Assembly: GCA_028554795.2 (NCBI GenBank)
Contig: CM068827.1
Location: forward strand, 142,067,251-142,131,250
Reading direction: 5' to 3'
Length of the DNA: 64,000 nucleotides
From: Sinohyriopsis cumingii
Lineage: Eukaryota > Mollusca > Bivalvia > Unionida > Unionidae
Position numbers and translations under genes: made by a program. Below the pieces are notes generated by a model. The model did no database searches and was not told the origin of the DNA. It saw only the letters and a program-made list of their open reading frames with translations. Numbering within the stretch: the stretch's first letter is position 1; each line of letters begins with the position of its first letter. Shown here piece by piece: positions 13,129 through 25,119 of the stretch.

Positions 13129-13685
13129 GATTTTTTCAAAAAGTGAATTGATATTTGTCAAGCGTGGCACGAACGGCAAGTATTAACTTGTTCTAATTTA
13201 TGCTGTTTTAAATTTGTAGACCAATTAAATATGTTAGTACTGATTAACCCTTGTTTTTTTTGTTTTCCATTTTACTTCTATCGCATTCAAATCTATCGTT
13301 CGATCGACACTGTTTCTCGAAAACAGTCGATCTTTTGTATATAAAAAAAAACGTCTAATTTGGATCAAACAATAAAACTAGAATGTATCCAATTCAACAT
13401 AAAAATTAGTGATGTAGTACACAATGTGTGAAGTGGTACACATGTTAAGCGAACGGAAACCACGTGGAATAATGTTTTTGATGATCGCCTCAATATACTG
13501 TAATTTATCCTGAAATTAATGTTGTCCTATGAGGAAATAATAAAGTACACCGTTATGAAGAGATATTTATTAACAGTTAATCTCAGAATGATTATAAAGT
13601 GAGTATTCAACAGTATAATCTGCCTACCCACCCACCCCATTTCTCCGTTATGTCATCAATCACTTTATTGGTTTTGGGCTTATTT

Positions 13686-13768
13686 TATAGGTCCCTCGAT
13701 AACTCGCGCCTCACTTACAGTACGGTCAATGTTTTTGGACCCCGATGTGCGCGAGTTATCAAGGATGT
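13686..13768. repeat. ~80-bp foldback, Tigger-type end
   Basis: The arms are ccctcgataactcgcgc and gcgcgagttatcaagg, with a 50-bp middle containing gtcaatgtttttggaccc. A diverged copy is at 62703-62785. Confidence 0.7.
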
Positions 13769-14123
13769 GGTGTATACGATTGGTTTCAGTGTCATTATAT
13801 ATCTTCAGTGTTATATTCCATACAAGGAATCAAATCACAAAATTACATTTTCTCTTCCTGTTACATTGACCCAGAGACAGTGGGACTGGCTATGGTACAA
13901 AACACAGCCTAGCTAAGATATATAAATAACCAAAAGTTAAATTATTTTATCTTTAGTGGTTTAAAGGTTATACTCCTCTAGTCAAGGAATACAAATCAAT
14001 GAATATCATTTTCCACAGCTATGACCATGACCTTGTGGCAGTGTGATGGTGGTTATGGCACATTACCCAGTCATAATATATACATTGGCAAAGTGTCATG
14101 AAAATATCTCTATTATAAAGTTA

Positions 14124-14385
14124 CAGATCATGTTGTTGTTTTTGTAGGGTTTAATGCCATTTTTCAGCACACAATAGGCTATACGTGGCAGCCAGTATTA
14201 ATGGTGGAAGAAGAACCCAGGAAAACCCTGGTAAGAACCACCGACCAATGAGAAGCTACTGGCAAGCTTTCTCACATACCACATTAGCTGAATCTGAGAC
14301 TCGAAGTCACGCAGACAGAGGTGAGATGGCAGTGATCCGTAACAGAGAGCACTATAGACCTCTCTGCCACTCAGGGCCCCTTACA
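14124..14385 (-). mobile_element. tRNA-derived SINE, second family, copy 1
   Basis: On the minus strand the head near 14385 starts gggccctgagtggcagagag, with an A-box-like region, and a diverged B-box-like segment (cgtgacttcgagtctcag) lies near 14295-14312. The body includes ttctcattggtcggtggttc and ggttcttcttccaccatt. It ends in a short caaaaacaacaaca tail near 14124. A related copy is at 26090-26285. Confidence 0.7.
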
Positions 14386-14980
14386 GATCATTCAAGCAAA
14401 TGCTAATGGATGGATCAATGGACAGACATCATAACATAAAAAGAGACAACTCCTGCATGAATGATTATAGGCTCACAGAGGAATAATGAAATCAAAAGAA
14501 ACTGAAACTAAGATTAAATTTATACTAGCTGAATATTATAGTTCAATGCCTGGCAAGTAGGTAATTCAAACTGAAGGAAGTGCTGCAGTGTAGTAAATAC
14601 ATCGATCTGTAAGCAATGTAGATATATGGTGCTGTATAAAGTTACAAGATGTATATATTCCAGAGTGATTCCATGATATGTGATGAAAGTGATAAATAAC
14701 ACATGCACACAGGATTCCATTATACATTCATGTGCATTATTGATGTAATTACTGTTATTTTAATTTAGAAAAATATATCATCAAAAATTTCTACAATAAC
14801 TATATAAGTTTTTGCCTATTCAACAGCTTTACTCTTGTCACATGGCTCCTGGTTGGTGCACATACCAGGAGGAAATCAGGACTGCCTATAAACACACTAA
14901 GTTTGAGTAACTCATCTTTTGTCTGATTGGCTGAACTTTTTGCTTTACCTTTGTTACATGGGTTATTATTGGTCACTCAC

Positions 14981-15100
14981 CTGTAAATCAGAGTTGCTTG
15001 GACACACTACAGAAGATGGTCTAGAGGGCACAGGTGGAGGAATTCTGGACTCCGTGGATTGATTCTCTGATATACTCTGTACACTGGGCAGTGTTGGTTC
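14981..15100 (-). CDS. DOCK: DOCK exon: Pro-rich SH3-ligand tail
   Basis: This exon is 120 nt, 40 codons, phase 0 to phase 0. The acceptor is ctgatag|GAACCAAC and the donor is TTACAG|gtgagt. It reads EPTLPSVQSISENQSTESR, then IPPPVPSRPSSVV and CPSNSDLQ. The PPPVPSRP stretch resembles the PxxP motifs of DOCK1/2/5 tails that bind the SH3 domains of Crk. Binding to Crk is an inference from the family; the PxxP core is seen. The exon stays open to its end, so the stop codon must lie in a later exon, below 14981. Confidence 0.78.
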
Positions 15101-15351
15101 CTATCAGAGTGCATGTACAGGTTATGAATATGTAGAGTATATAAATATGCAAAAGTTTTGTCATCATTTTGCAGAGGTTATTATGTGTACCAAGTATTCC
15201 CTCATTATAAAGTACCTCAATTTAGCATAGTCTCTATTATAATCCAGGTATGATCATGGTTCCCATTTTGGAAATTAATGTAGTTATGATATTGAACCTA
15301 CATCAGTACAAGTCAACTTCACCTGCAACTTGGTACACTTTTACAGCCCTC

Positions 15352-15582
15352 TGAATAGCATTATAGTCACAAAGCACTGTAATTAGGTAGTTACTAACAG
15401 CATTATAGTAACAAAACATTGTAATTAGGTATTTCCATAGTTACCAATAGCATTATAGTCACAAAACTTTGTAATTAGGTATTTCCATAGTTACCAATAT
15501 CATTATATTCACAAACATTGTAATTAGGTATACCATAGTTAAAAACAGCAATATGGTCACCATGTACTGTAATTAGGTATAG
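15352..15582. repeat. minisatellite, ~52-bp unit, about 5 copies
   Basis: The unit contains agcattatagtcacaaaaca and ttgtaattaggtatttccat. The same family forms a second, longer array at 17525-17975. Confidence 0.88.
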
Positions 15583-15599
15583 CCTCTTTTGGAAACCTC

Positions 15600-17040
15600 A
15601 TTATCTGCTCTTTTTCTTTCAAAGCTCTTTAGTGTATGGAGGTTAAGCTAGAAGCATTTCCAGTAGGTATTGCCACTGGTTGACATTCACAGTTTGCAAA
15701 ACAGAACAAAGTGAATGAAATTATATTTCTTGCCATGGGCAAACTTTCTAATTCAAAGCCCTAAATAAATGCACAGTAAAGTAATTAATGGATAATTGTT
15801 AGGCACAATGGCTATAATCATATATCAAAGGGTATGTGTATAACCTGTGCAGATACTTGCAATTACATTTTTTTTAAAATACAAGATAATTTTAAAATAA
15901 AGCAATGAACACACAATTCCTTTGCAAATCAACAATAATAACAACACAAATAAATAAAAACAAAAAAATGAATTACAATTAAACTGAATGTTGAAAGTAG
16001 CATTTTATTTTAGTTAGTCAATTATGAACCTTCATTCATGACTATATTCTATATTATGCAAAATTCTTAGAATATACATCTGAATATGAAATCCTTCTGT
16101 TAACCTTCTTTAATTAAACAAATCATTTACAAAATAAATAATTTCCACTGCATACTTTGTTTCCATTGTTTTAAAAATTTGTACTATCAACAAATTCAGC
16201 AATGAATGTTATTTAATGTTTCAGTTTCCATTTGCATACGATGATTGCATACTTTTTAAAATAGGCAAGTTTCATACAATTATCATCGTCAGTTTTGAAA
16301 ATTGATTACGTTTTCTGCTGTGCAGTTCAAGCAGATATGCATGCCTCTGATGATTAAAAACTTCTTTTGATTTTTTTCAATGAAAAAGTTAAGAACAAAC
16401 AAAAGTAATTTCCATTGCTTTTTTTATTACCATTGCGTATCATTTATCCCGTGTGTATTTTATTTCCATTCCGTTCCATTTTTTCAATGCATATTTTAGT
16501 CTTACCAATCTATAATACACTAATCATGTTCCACAACAGCTGGCCTGTTTATCAGTTATTTTACTAACTGTGAGCTATATATACTGTTTTATTTGTGGGC
16601 ACTTCTCTGTCCTTTAGTTGTGTAGCTATCAGCCTTTGAGGTGGCCCCCACCCCCAGCCATCCGAAAATTTTAAAGGCTTTAATGAGTTTTTGTATCCCA
16701 TGTAGTGTAGGTGTTTGTTTTTCTGTAGGAAATCAAAAAGACTTTGGAAGAAACAGAGTATTTATTATTCCTGTTCAGGAGTTGCTCTTTGCATTTTATT
16801 ATTTTATGGTGGGTCGGAAACACAAGGTCCCTGGAGCTGGTCCCTTTGTTTTTACTTCCTGGTATATTTCTTTACGACATATACTTCCTTCCTCAGACAC
16901 TAGGTCTTGCAGCTGGTTTCTATATCATGGAACCAAAATTTTAGTGATCTTGACCAAGGAGCAATCTATTGTACTGTGTGTGTTATACGTGTATGCTATA
17001 TTGTGTTAATCATGCTATATCATGTTTGTGTTAGGAATGG
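15600..17040. other. non-coding stretch, nothing recognised
   Basis: AT-rich intron. The ORF at 16641-17009 shows no similarity and lacks supporting splice sites. Confidence 0.55.
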
Positions 17041-17041
17041 C

Positions 17042-17046
<5 letters not shown>

Positions 17047-17125
<79 letters not shown>
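17047..17125. repeat. (TA)n microsatellite, about 39 dinucleotides
   Basis: Uninterrupted TA repeat. It is self-complementary and could extrude a cruciform. Confidence 0.98.
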
Positions 17126-17129
<4 letters not shown>

Positions 17130-17243
17130 TAGTATTACAATTTTTATCTACTCTGTTTATTTTAAGGAGAAAAAAAAAACAGAAAAAATGTGTAAGGTAT
17201 AATAATTGTATAAAATTGTGTGTTGTGATGGTTCTCCAAGCAA

Positions 17244-17269
17244 AAGAGAGAGAGAGAGAGAGAGAGAGA
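17244..17269. repeat. (AG)n microsatellite
   Basis: About 13 AG dinucleotides, 120 bp after the TA run. Confidence 0.95.
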
Positions 17270-17524
17270 CTGAGATTGATTTTCTTCATTGCATCGCTGT
17301 ATACACATGTATTTCCCCCAGTCCTTTCCTCCATAGTAATTGTATACCGTGAGAAGGGCTAGATATAACTCATGCATCATGATTAACATAACTAAATACA
17401 AAACACTTGGTAAAGACAGATTCGTTAGTGATGACAGCAGTTATCTTCTTCAGTGGCAAAATTACCTACTGGATGTAATATATACCTAGTACAAGAGGGA
17501 GATAACCAGGTTACTGAAAGGGTC

Positions 17525-17975
17525 TATACCATTGTTACCAATAGCATTATGATCACAATACACTGTAATTAAGTATACAATAGTTACCAATAGCATTATA
17601 CTCACAAACATTATAATTAGGTATAAAATAGTTACCAATAGCATTATGATCACAATACACTGTAATTTGGTATACCATAGTTACCAATAGCATTATGATC
17701 ACAATACAATGTAATTAGGTATACCATAGTTACCAATAGCATTATGATCACAATACATTGTAATTAGGTATACCATAGTTACCAATATAATTATGATTAC
17801 AATACACTAATTAAGTATACAATAGTTACCAATATCATTACACTCACAACACACTGTAATTAGGCATACCATAATTACCTATAGCATTATAGTCACAATG
17901 CACTGTAATCAGGTAGTTACTCACAGCACTATAGTCACGAAACATTGTAATTAGGTATACCATAGTTAACTATAG
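17525..17975. repeat. minisatellite, ~52-bp unit, about 9 copies
   Basis: The unit contains gttaccaatagcattatgat and cacaatacactgtaattagg. It is the same family as 15352-15582, about 2 kb away. Confidence 0.92.
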
Positions 17976-18225
17976 CATTGTAGAATACGGTAAAAGAATT
18001 TAAGTCAAAGAATTTGAAGTTTAACTTGTAAATATGAAAGACTGAGAAAAGTTTCAAGAGGCTTATAACTGAATGCATGCTTTTGGCTGTGCTGATGGAA
18101 TGGTGGGTGCAACAAGGATCAAGGCTTGAAATTTTACACAATGCACACACTCAAGAATGGGTGCAATCTGTGTGCATGTACATAATTACCCATATACAAG
18201 TCATACATCTAACTGTAAACATCAC

Positions 18226-19120
18226 TGCATTTATCCTATAATAAGTCTGTTTGATGACATCATCCTATATTTATCCTATAATAAATCTGTGTTTGATATC
18301 ATCCTGTATTTATCCTATAATAAGTCTGTGTTTGATCACATTATACTGTATTTATCCTATAATAAATCTGTTTGATGACATCATCCTATATTTATCCTAT
18401 AATAAGTCTGTGTTTGATCACATTATACTATATTTATCCTATAATAAGTCTGTGTTTGATATCATCCTGTATTTATCCAATAATAAGTCTGTGTTTGATC
18501 ACATTATACTGTATTTATCCTATAATAAGTCTGTGTTTGATGACATCCTCCTATATTTATCCTATAAGTCTGCGTTTGATCACATTATTTTGTATTTATC
18601 CTATAATAAGCCTGCCTTTGATGTCATCATCCTGTATTTATCCTATAATAAGTCTGTGTTTGATCACATTGTACAATATTTATCCTATAATAAATGTGTT
18701 TGATCACATTATACTGTATTTATCCTATAATAAGGCTGTTTTTGATCACATTATTTTGTATTTATCCTATAATAAGCCTGCCTTGGATGTCATCATCCTG
18801 TATTTATCCTATAATAAGTCTGTGTTTGATCACATTGTACAATATTTATCCTATAATAAATGTGTTTGATCACATTATACTGTATTTATCCTATAATAAG
18901 ACTGTTTTTGATCACATTATACTGTATTTATCATATAATAAGCCTGTGTTTGATGACATCATCCTGTATTTATCCGATAATAAGCCTGTGTTTGATGACA
19001 TCATCCTGTATTTATCCTATAATAAGCCTGTGTTTGATGACATCATCCTGTATTTATCCCATAATAAGTCTATGTTTGATCACATTATACTGTATTTATC
19101 CAATAATAAGATTGTGCTTG
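18226..19120. repeat. minisatellite, ~42-bp unit, about 21 copies, with higher-order copy
   Basis: The unit is tgtatttatcctataataag plus tctgtgtttgatcacattat. Since 42 is a multiple of three and the unit lacks stops in two frames, ORFs of 120-165 codons appear with a 14-residue period (for example ILYLSYNKSVFDHI). These are by-products of the repeat. A block of about 166 bp starting at 18581 is repeated at 18747. Confidence 0.93.
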
Positions 19121-19299
19121 ATGACAAACCCATTCATTTTAATGAAACTCTGCAAATATTTATTAATGAACGTCAGTAAAATCAAAAGCCCACCTGTACT
19201 TCTGGAAAAATTTATTTGGCTGGTCCCCTGAACTTGAAAGAAATTCTCTAAACCCAGACCTGCTGACGTATCGAGCATTGGCAGAGCAAAGTTTACACT

Positions 19300-20280
19300 G
19301 CAACTTCAATGGCAATCATGGGTACAGTGCTGACCCTGATTTGCAAGTACACAATGGGACAATAGATCTGAATTCATGTTGTTTACAGTTAGGTGCATTT
19401 CATACTCAAGCCAATATGTAAATCAGCAATTTGGACATTACTCACAACAATTCGATCCCATCTCCACTGAAAAATACAGGGCCAACTCAAGATAGTATTG
19501 GTGGAGTTCATTTGTTAAAACATGCACAGAGAGTCTGCACCAGTTGTCATATGGAGCTGGTGCTTGCATGACTGTCCCTTATTCATGATTTCATATGTGG
19601 CTAAGTGCTGGATCAACACATTTTATTTTGAAAGACTTGAAAATACAATACTTGATTCTTTGTACTCTCTTTCTTGTGAATAATTTTAGGAAAATTTATT
19701 TTTATTTTATTCTCCAACACACAAATTTTCAAAGTTCTTATAAAGCATAAAGTTTTATGCATGAAAAACTAAAGTATAAAACATGATTATAACAAAAAAA
19801 TACAAATTACGTACAAAACCATAATTATTCTGAACATCTTTTATTTTCCCAAAGCATTGGTTGGACAAGTAGAAAAGACAAGTTCTGACTGCTACATGAT
19901 TGCCAATTCCTGAAAATCTGTAAAATCATTATGTAAATGATGGCATTGATATAAGCTATTGCACCAGTCCGTCTATAGTAGGTATATTACTACCAGTTTT
20001 CAAACTCAGTAATCCATTTTAACAAGCTTGTAATAAGCTCTTTCATATCGATTACTAATGGGTTTTGATAAATTAAATTAAACAAACACATGCACACCAC
20101 AACACTGTTTTTGAAATTAATTAATTTAAAATGATCATATATCAAAGATTGTTACACTGAAACCCATATAGTCTGTCTCTTATAGGAACAAAAATTTTAA
20201 AGTGAAGTAAATAATCTACCACACAGATTCTAAGATAAACATATATTTTAAAGCTGAAACTGACCCACATTACTACAGAC
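19300..20280. other. non-coding stretch, nothing recognised
   Basis: AT-rich intron between DOCK tail exons. No repeat array or splice-framed ORF is convincing here. Confidence 0.55.
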
Positions 20281-20410
20281 CAAACTCAAAAGTATCCACA
20301 ATAATAACGGATCAAACTGTCAGGGACCCACAATAATAACAGACCAAACTGTCAGGGACCCACAATAATAACAGACCAAACTGTCAGGGACCCACAATAA
20401 TAACAGATCA
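20281..20410. repeat. minisatellite, ~32-bp unit, 4 copies
   Basis: The unit is cagaccaaactgtcagggac plus ccacaataataa. Middle copies are identical. Confidence 0.92.
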
Positions 20411-20554
20411 AATTATATCAGGTTTATTACACATATAAAAATTACACAATAAAAACTTTAATACTTTTAAATATCTCCATGTGATTTTCATGATATTTAA
20501 ACCTCATGGGAAAGCATACATTTCCATCCACTCGGATTATATATAACAAAATAT

Positions 20555-21430
20555 TAGTATGCAACTGGAACCTATAACGCATAGGATATATTTCCACCAG
20601 ACATGTACAATTTATAATTATATTTATATGCATTTAGAACCAATAACCCAAAGGTTAGATTTCCACTAGACATATACAATTTACAATTATATTTGTATGC
20701 ATTTAGAACCAATAACCCATAGGATAGATTTTCACTAAACATGTACAATTTATAATTATATTTGTATGCATTTAGAACCAATAACCCATAGGATAGATTT
20801 TCACTAGACATGTACAATTTATAAATTATATTAGTATGGAATTAGAACCTATAACCCAGAGGTTAGATTTCCACTAGACATGTACAATTTATAAATTATA
20901 TTAGTATGGATTTAGAACCTATAACCCAGAGGTTAGATTTCCACTAGACATGTACAATTTATAAATTATATTAGTATGGAATTAGAACCTATAACCCAGA
21001 GGTTAGATTTCCACTAGACATGTACAATTTATAAATTATATTAGTATGGAATTAGAACCTATAACCCAGAGGTTAGATTTCCACTAGACATGTACAATTT
21101 ATAAATTATATTAGTATGGAATTAGAACCTATAACCCAGAGGTTAGATTTCCACTAGACATGTACAATTTATAAATTATATTAGTATGGAATTAGAACCT
21201 ATAACCCAGAGGTTAGATTTCCACTAGACATGTACATTTTATAAATATATTTGGAATTAGAACCTATAACCCATAGGATAGATTTCCACTAGACATGTAC
21301 TATTTATAATTATATTTGTATGCAACTGGAACCTATAAACCATAGGATAGATTTCCACTAGACATGTACAATTTATATTTATATTATTATGGAATTAGAA
21401 CCTATAACCCATAGGTTAGATTTCCACTGC
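20555..21430. repeat. minisatellite, ~60-70-bp unit, about 13 copies
   Basis: The unit contains ttagatttccactagacatg, tacaatttataaattatatt and gaattagaacctataaccca. Six central units (about 20817-21230) are almost identical while the outer ones are diverged, a sign of recent expansion in the middle. It lies about 60 bp downstream of the donor of the 21491-21536 exon. Confidence 0.93.
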
Positions 21431-21490
21431 ATAATGAATCCATAATTACTGATCTGAATACTTAGTAAAGCCCGACTCCTCATTACTTAC

Positions 21491-21536
21491 TTTTTTCGTG
21501 ATCTGGTCCATGAAAACATCATCCACGAGTGACATT
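21491..21536 (-). CDS. DOCK: DOCK exon: C-terminal tail, short
   Basis: This exon is 46 nt, entering in phase 2 and leaving in phase 0. The acceptor is tcttacag|AATGTC and the donor is AAAAAA|gtaagt. After completing the divided Lys codon it reads MSLVDDVFMDQITKK. It matches the phases of both neighbours, and the acceptor has a good pyrimidine run. A 70-bp minisatellite ends about 60 bp downstream of its donor. No domain is recognised in it. Confidence 0.72.
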
Positions 21537-22269
21537 CTGTAAGAAAATAAAGGTAAAATAAATCAAGTGATAAACATTCACTGGCTATTATCTTTCCTTT
21601 TTAAGCAATCCCATGCACAAGCAAGAGTACCACATGATATGCCCATCTTGTAACATTCCCATTTGATGACCTTGACCTTTGAGCCAAGGGACCTTATTAT
21701 GGTACGTGATATACCAACTAGTCATCATGTACAATGGTACTTCAAGAAAGCTTCTTTATCACAAGTAGTTCAACAAAAGACCCAAATTTTATAGAAACTG
21801 GAAGAAATATAAAGTCTCCAGGTCTTGAGAGGAAACAAATTCAGCCAATCTGACATCATCAGTATGTAATGTATTACAGAACCTGTCTATAGCAATGGTA
21901 TTATAAGCTTTTTTTAAAACCAAAATGGACCAAACTAGGACTGGAATTCAATCTTCAGCATGGTAACAAGATTAACCAATCAGATGAAAGATTACCTCAT
22001 TAATATGCAAAGTTCCTGCTAATAATCAAACTCATCCAATAACTTGATTCTACAGACATCTTTCACACTTTGGTTTCTGGACCACAACTTCAAAACTCTT
22101 CAGGACAGGTACGAAACTTTGCATACGTCAGACAGACGTGGGTCTTTTACTTTAATGTCATAATTTGGCAGCCTTCACTTTCATATTCTGTGCTGTTCTT
22201 TTTGGCTCTCCTGGTCATAAGGTCAAGTAAGAGGTCAAACAATTTCCAATAATTACAATCTTAATTGAA

Positions 22270-22720
22270 CCTGTCTGACTGGACCTCCTAAGCAACCTTA
22301 GAGAAAACCCCATGTCAATATGGTAGACATCGCAGAAAGTCTTTCAGTGACAGCGCCATGTCAATACAATCATCCTTTCATTAATAAGAAAGTTTTAAAA
22401 ATGGTTGCCATGACAGCCATAATGAATCTCAGAATAGCACTATTTTCATTTAGGACAAACTAGGCATTATAAGAAGTTTTTTTATATGGAAACTCCAAAG
22501 TCCATATGACTGTCAATTTAGTAGTAGTAGCAATAACAAGGCTTTTTGGAAAGTTTCACACACTGCATATTCACTATTTTGGATGTCCATAGGGCACAAT
22601 TTTCATTTTGGGTAAGTGGTTCTGTGCCTTTAAAGTTTGGTGGCACTTGTAAAAATGTTATAAAAAATTCTAGGTTTGCACCTAATGTACTAGTGGTCTC
22701 ATGGTTTAGAAAGCTGGCTC
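22270..22720. repeat. dispersed ~140-bp-period repeat block, copy 2
   Basis: It contains agtctttcagtgacagcgcc, ggttgccatgacagccataa and cattttcatttaggacaaac, as in the blocks at 6.2, 40.9, 48.1, 57.4 and 59.2 kb. Confidence 0.7.
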
Positions 22721-23233
22721 CATATTTTTTAAACTGATGGGGCCATTGGCCCACTGGCACAAATACAAACATTGCATCAAGATGCACATGAGAACAAAAG
22801 AATGCCATTTTTTTTTAGCTCTGATGTTCAGAATGTATGGTCAGATGTGGAGACTTGGAATAATCACTGCTGTCATGACCATTATAGACTATAATCCTGG
22901 TTTAAATGGATACCAGTATTTGCAGAAAGGATCGGAAGGGGTCTGGTATCAAATCTATGATGAATCAAGTTTTCTTAATCACAGCATTATAAAGAAACTG
23001 GATAGAGCACATGGTTTTGAGCATAGCAATTTACTCCATTACATAATCTACAAGGGTCTAAACTCTTATTTTGAAATCATGAAGTAAAATGAATGGCATA
23101 TACCCTGATCTGCTGGCAACTAATGCAATGAAAGATTTAGGTCTATGTTGTCTGCAGATGTATGTAATTGTCTTACAAAGGCCAATACAATCTAGCCTAA
23201 CAATTTACAAGCCGGGTCTGGAGCAAAACTTAC

Positions 23234-23322
23234 TTAGATTCCCGGATGTTCAGGAAAGATCCAATGTTGCTGGAAGTTGATGCTGATAAGTACACTGACT
23301 GGACAGGGTCAGGGTCCAAAGA
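23234..23322 (-). CDS. DOCK: DOCK exon: Ser-rich C-terminal tail
   Basis: This exon is 89 nt, entering in phase 0 and leaving in phase 2. The acceptor is ctttag|TCTTTGG and the donor is ATCTAA|gtaagt. It reads SLDPDPVQSVYLSASTSSN followed by IGSFLNIRES. DOCK1/2/5 tails are low-complexity, with many serines, so homology cannot prove the assignment. The evidence is the strong splice sites, the long open frame with coding-like composition, the same strand, and exact phase agreement with the next exon (AA + A completes Lys). How it joins to the DHR-2 end is open: there may be unseen exons in the 16.7 kb between. Confidence 0.72.
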
Positions 23323-24180
23323 CTAAAGGGAGAAAGAAAATAACAGTTAAATTATCACAATTTTTATGAGTTCAAGTTTTAACCAAAAAAAAAGTGAAAT
23401 TATCATCCATGACAGTTTAATAAAACTTAAAAGGTAAAATTGTCTTTTCATTTTCTTGACACATTAAATAAAAAGGATCCAGTTTCTTGCCGATTTTGGC
23501 TTATGGCAACTTCTGCTACTCTATTCAGTCCACTAGTTGACAATGTACCAGCTGGCACAATGTAATAAGCAATAACAAAATATACATCTTTCAATAAAAT
23601 CAATGTTATATTGCCAACAGTTTGCTTGCATGACTGAAATGTCCTTGACCTCAGTCATGATCGTAAAATTCCATATGTTTTTCCCCCAATAAATCCTCTC
23701 ATAAGATAATCTTCTAAAAACATTTAGCAAGATTTGGAAAAGTCACAACATTTGTCAATTAAATATAACCATCTAAGACATGGGGGACCATTAGAAACAA
23801 ATGCTTCATGTAATTATGTAGATATGCATTATCAAAATATATCAAGATGATTTGTCATCAAGATGTTAAGATTTTGGAATTTCTCTAAAAGGATTCTACA
23901 CATTCATTTTAATTACATTTTCCAGACTGTACAAGCAGCAGCGTCCAAATAATGGACCAAAAATATTAAAAGTACATGATCACTGGAGCTTGAAAAGTAC
24001 TTCAAAATGAAGTACTTTTAGTATGGTGATGGTCTGTCGAATGTTTGTCAGGAAAACTACAGTAACTTGTAGTATTGCATTTTCAAGTTACAACTATGCT
24101 GGGGTATTATTCGATTTTGCACCACTCTGGTAATAACATGTAAGGGTTACCTGTTAAATGTTCAACGATTTCCATCAGAT

Positions 24181-24209
24181 GATAATAATAATAATAATAA
24201 TAATAATAA
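24181..24209. repeat. (AAT)n microsatellite
   Basis: About 10 trinucleotides. Confidence 0.95.
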
Positions 24210-24774
24210 CATTGTTTGCATATTTTAAAAAATATGGCAGCTCAGTACTTGATTTCATCTGCTTCTCTAACACCTATAAAAGCAATCAATGGCATGCATA
24301 TAATACACACACACCAAAATAAAAACACACACAGCAACAAAGCACATACAGTTGATGAATCGATGAAGAAAAGAAAAGAAATCAAATCTATCATTACAAA
24401 TATATATGAAAAGATTCAAAAATTGTATTAGTCTGATAAATCAGGTAATTATACTGATAGACCATTTGGGTAAATGCATGTTTTACGCCCCAGTATTTCT
24501 TGGGACTCTTAAGTTATAGTCATGCTTTGATCATGTGACTTGACTCAACAAATATCATCTGTTCTGATGACTGAATTGGGGCGAGTGCCTTCTATCAGTA
24601 CATCATAGCTTATTTGGTTCCCTTTATCTCAATGGCCAGCCATCAAAAGAATGCATTAATTTAATTTTTGACTGTGTTGTTGCACATGTCTCCAATCCTG
24701 AAAATTTAAATTTATAATACAGCACATCTCCAAATTGGGACCCATTAGGTCCACCTCAGGATGTACCAAGCAAG

Positions 24775-25010
24775 CAGTACTCCAGTTTTTCACACCTCTA
24801 TATGCATGGACTGATACAATGACAAATTCCTTACACCTCTATATGCATGGACTGATACAATGACAAATTCCTTACACTTCTATATGCATGGACTGATACA
24901 ATGACAAATTCCTTACACCTCTATATGCATGGACTGATACAATGACAAATTCCTTACACCTCTATATGCATGGACTGATACAATGACAAATTCCTTACAC
25001 CTCTATCTAT
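24775..25010. repeat. minisatellite, 42-bp unit, about 5.5 copies
   Basis: The unit is cacctctatatgcatggact plus gatacaatgacaaattcctt. Copies are almost perfect, so the array is young. Confidence 0.95.
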
Positions 25011-25119
25011 CCATGCAGAAGAACCAGACCTGGAGAACTGTAGAAGATTAAAAAGCCGGTTATCATCATTAAGAATTGCATACTGAATGAACACTTACTG
25101 TATATACTCGACAAACCCA

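Larger units (their letters stand above)
10388..13768 (+). mobile_element. Tigger/pogo-type DNA transposon relic
   Basis: The left end has ctccctcaataactcgcgc and the right end has gcgcgagttatcaaggat, an inverted match of about 12-16 bp. Between them lies a decayed C-terminal part of a pogo-type transposase (12605-13128) and a nested TTAA element (11045-12250). Most of the catalytic domain is missing. The limits are inferred from the inverted ends. The right end is itself a foldback of about 80 bp, also found alone near 62700. Confidence 0.5.

Noticed and set aside
13599..13916. 105-codon plus-strand ORF
   Set aside because: It runs across the Tigger end foldback; the similar ORF at 62627-62848 is explained by the shared repeat, not by a protein.
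18251..19231. Long plus-strand ORFs encoding repeat proteins (ILYLSYNKSVFDHI repeats)
   Set aside because: They exist because the 42-bp unit is a multiple of three without stops; two frames are open at once and unit indels break both.
19194..19297. A 104-nt minus-strand exon reading CKLCSANARYVSRSGF
   Set aside because: It is open and has splice-like borders, but its phase (0 to 2) conflicts with the phase-0 joint between the 21491 and 15100 exons. It is more likely part of an old repeat.
22737..23087. 116-codon plus-strand ORF
   Set aside because: No recognisable domain, no splice or promoter context, and length is within chance for this much intron.
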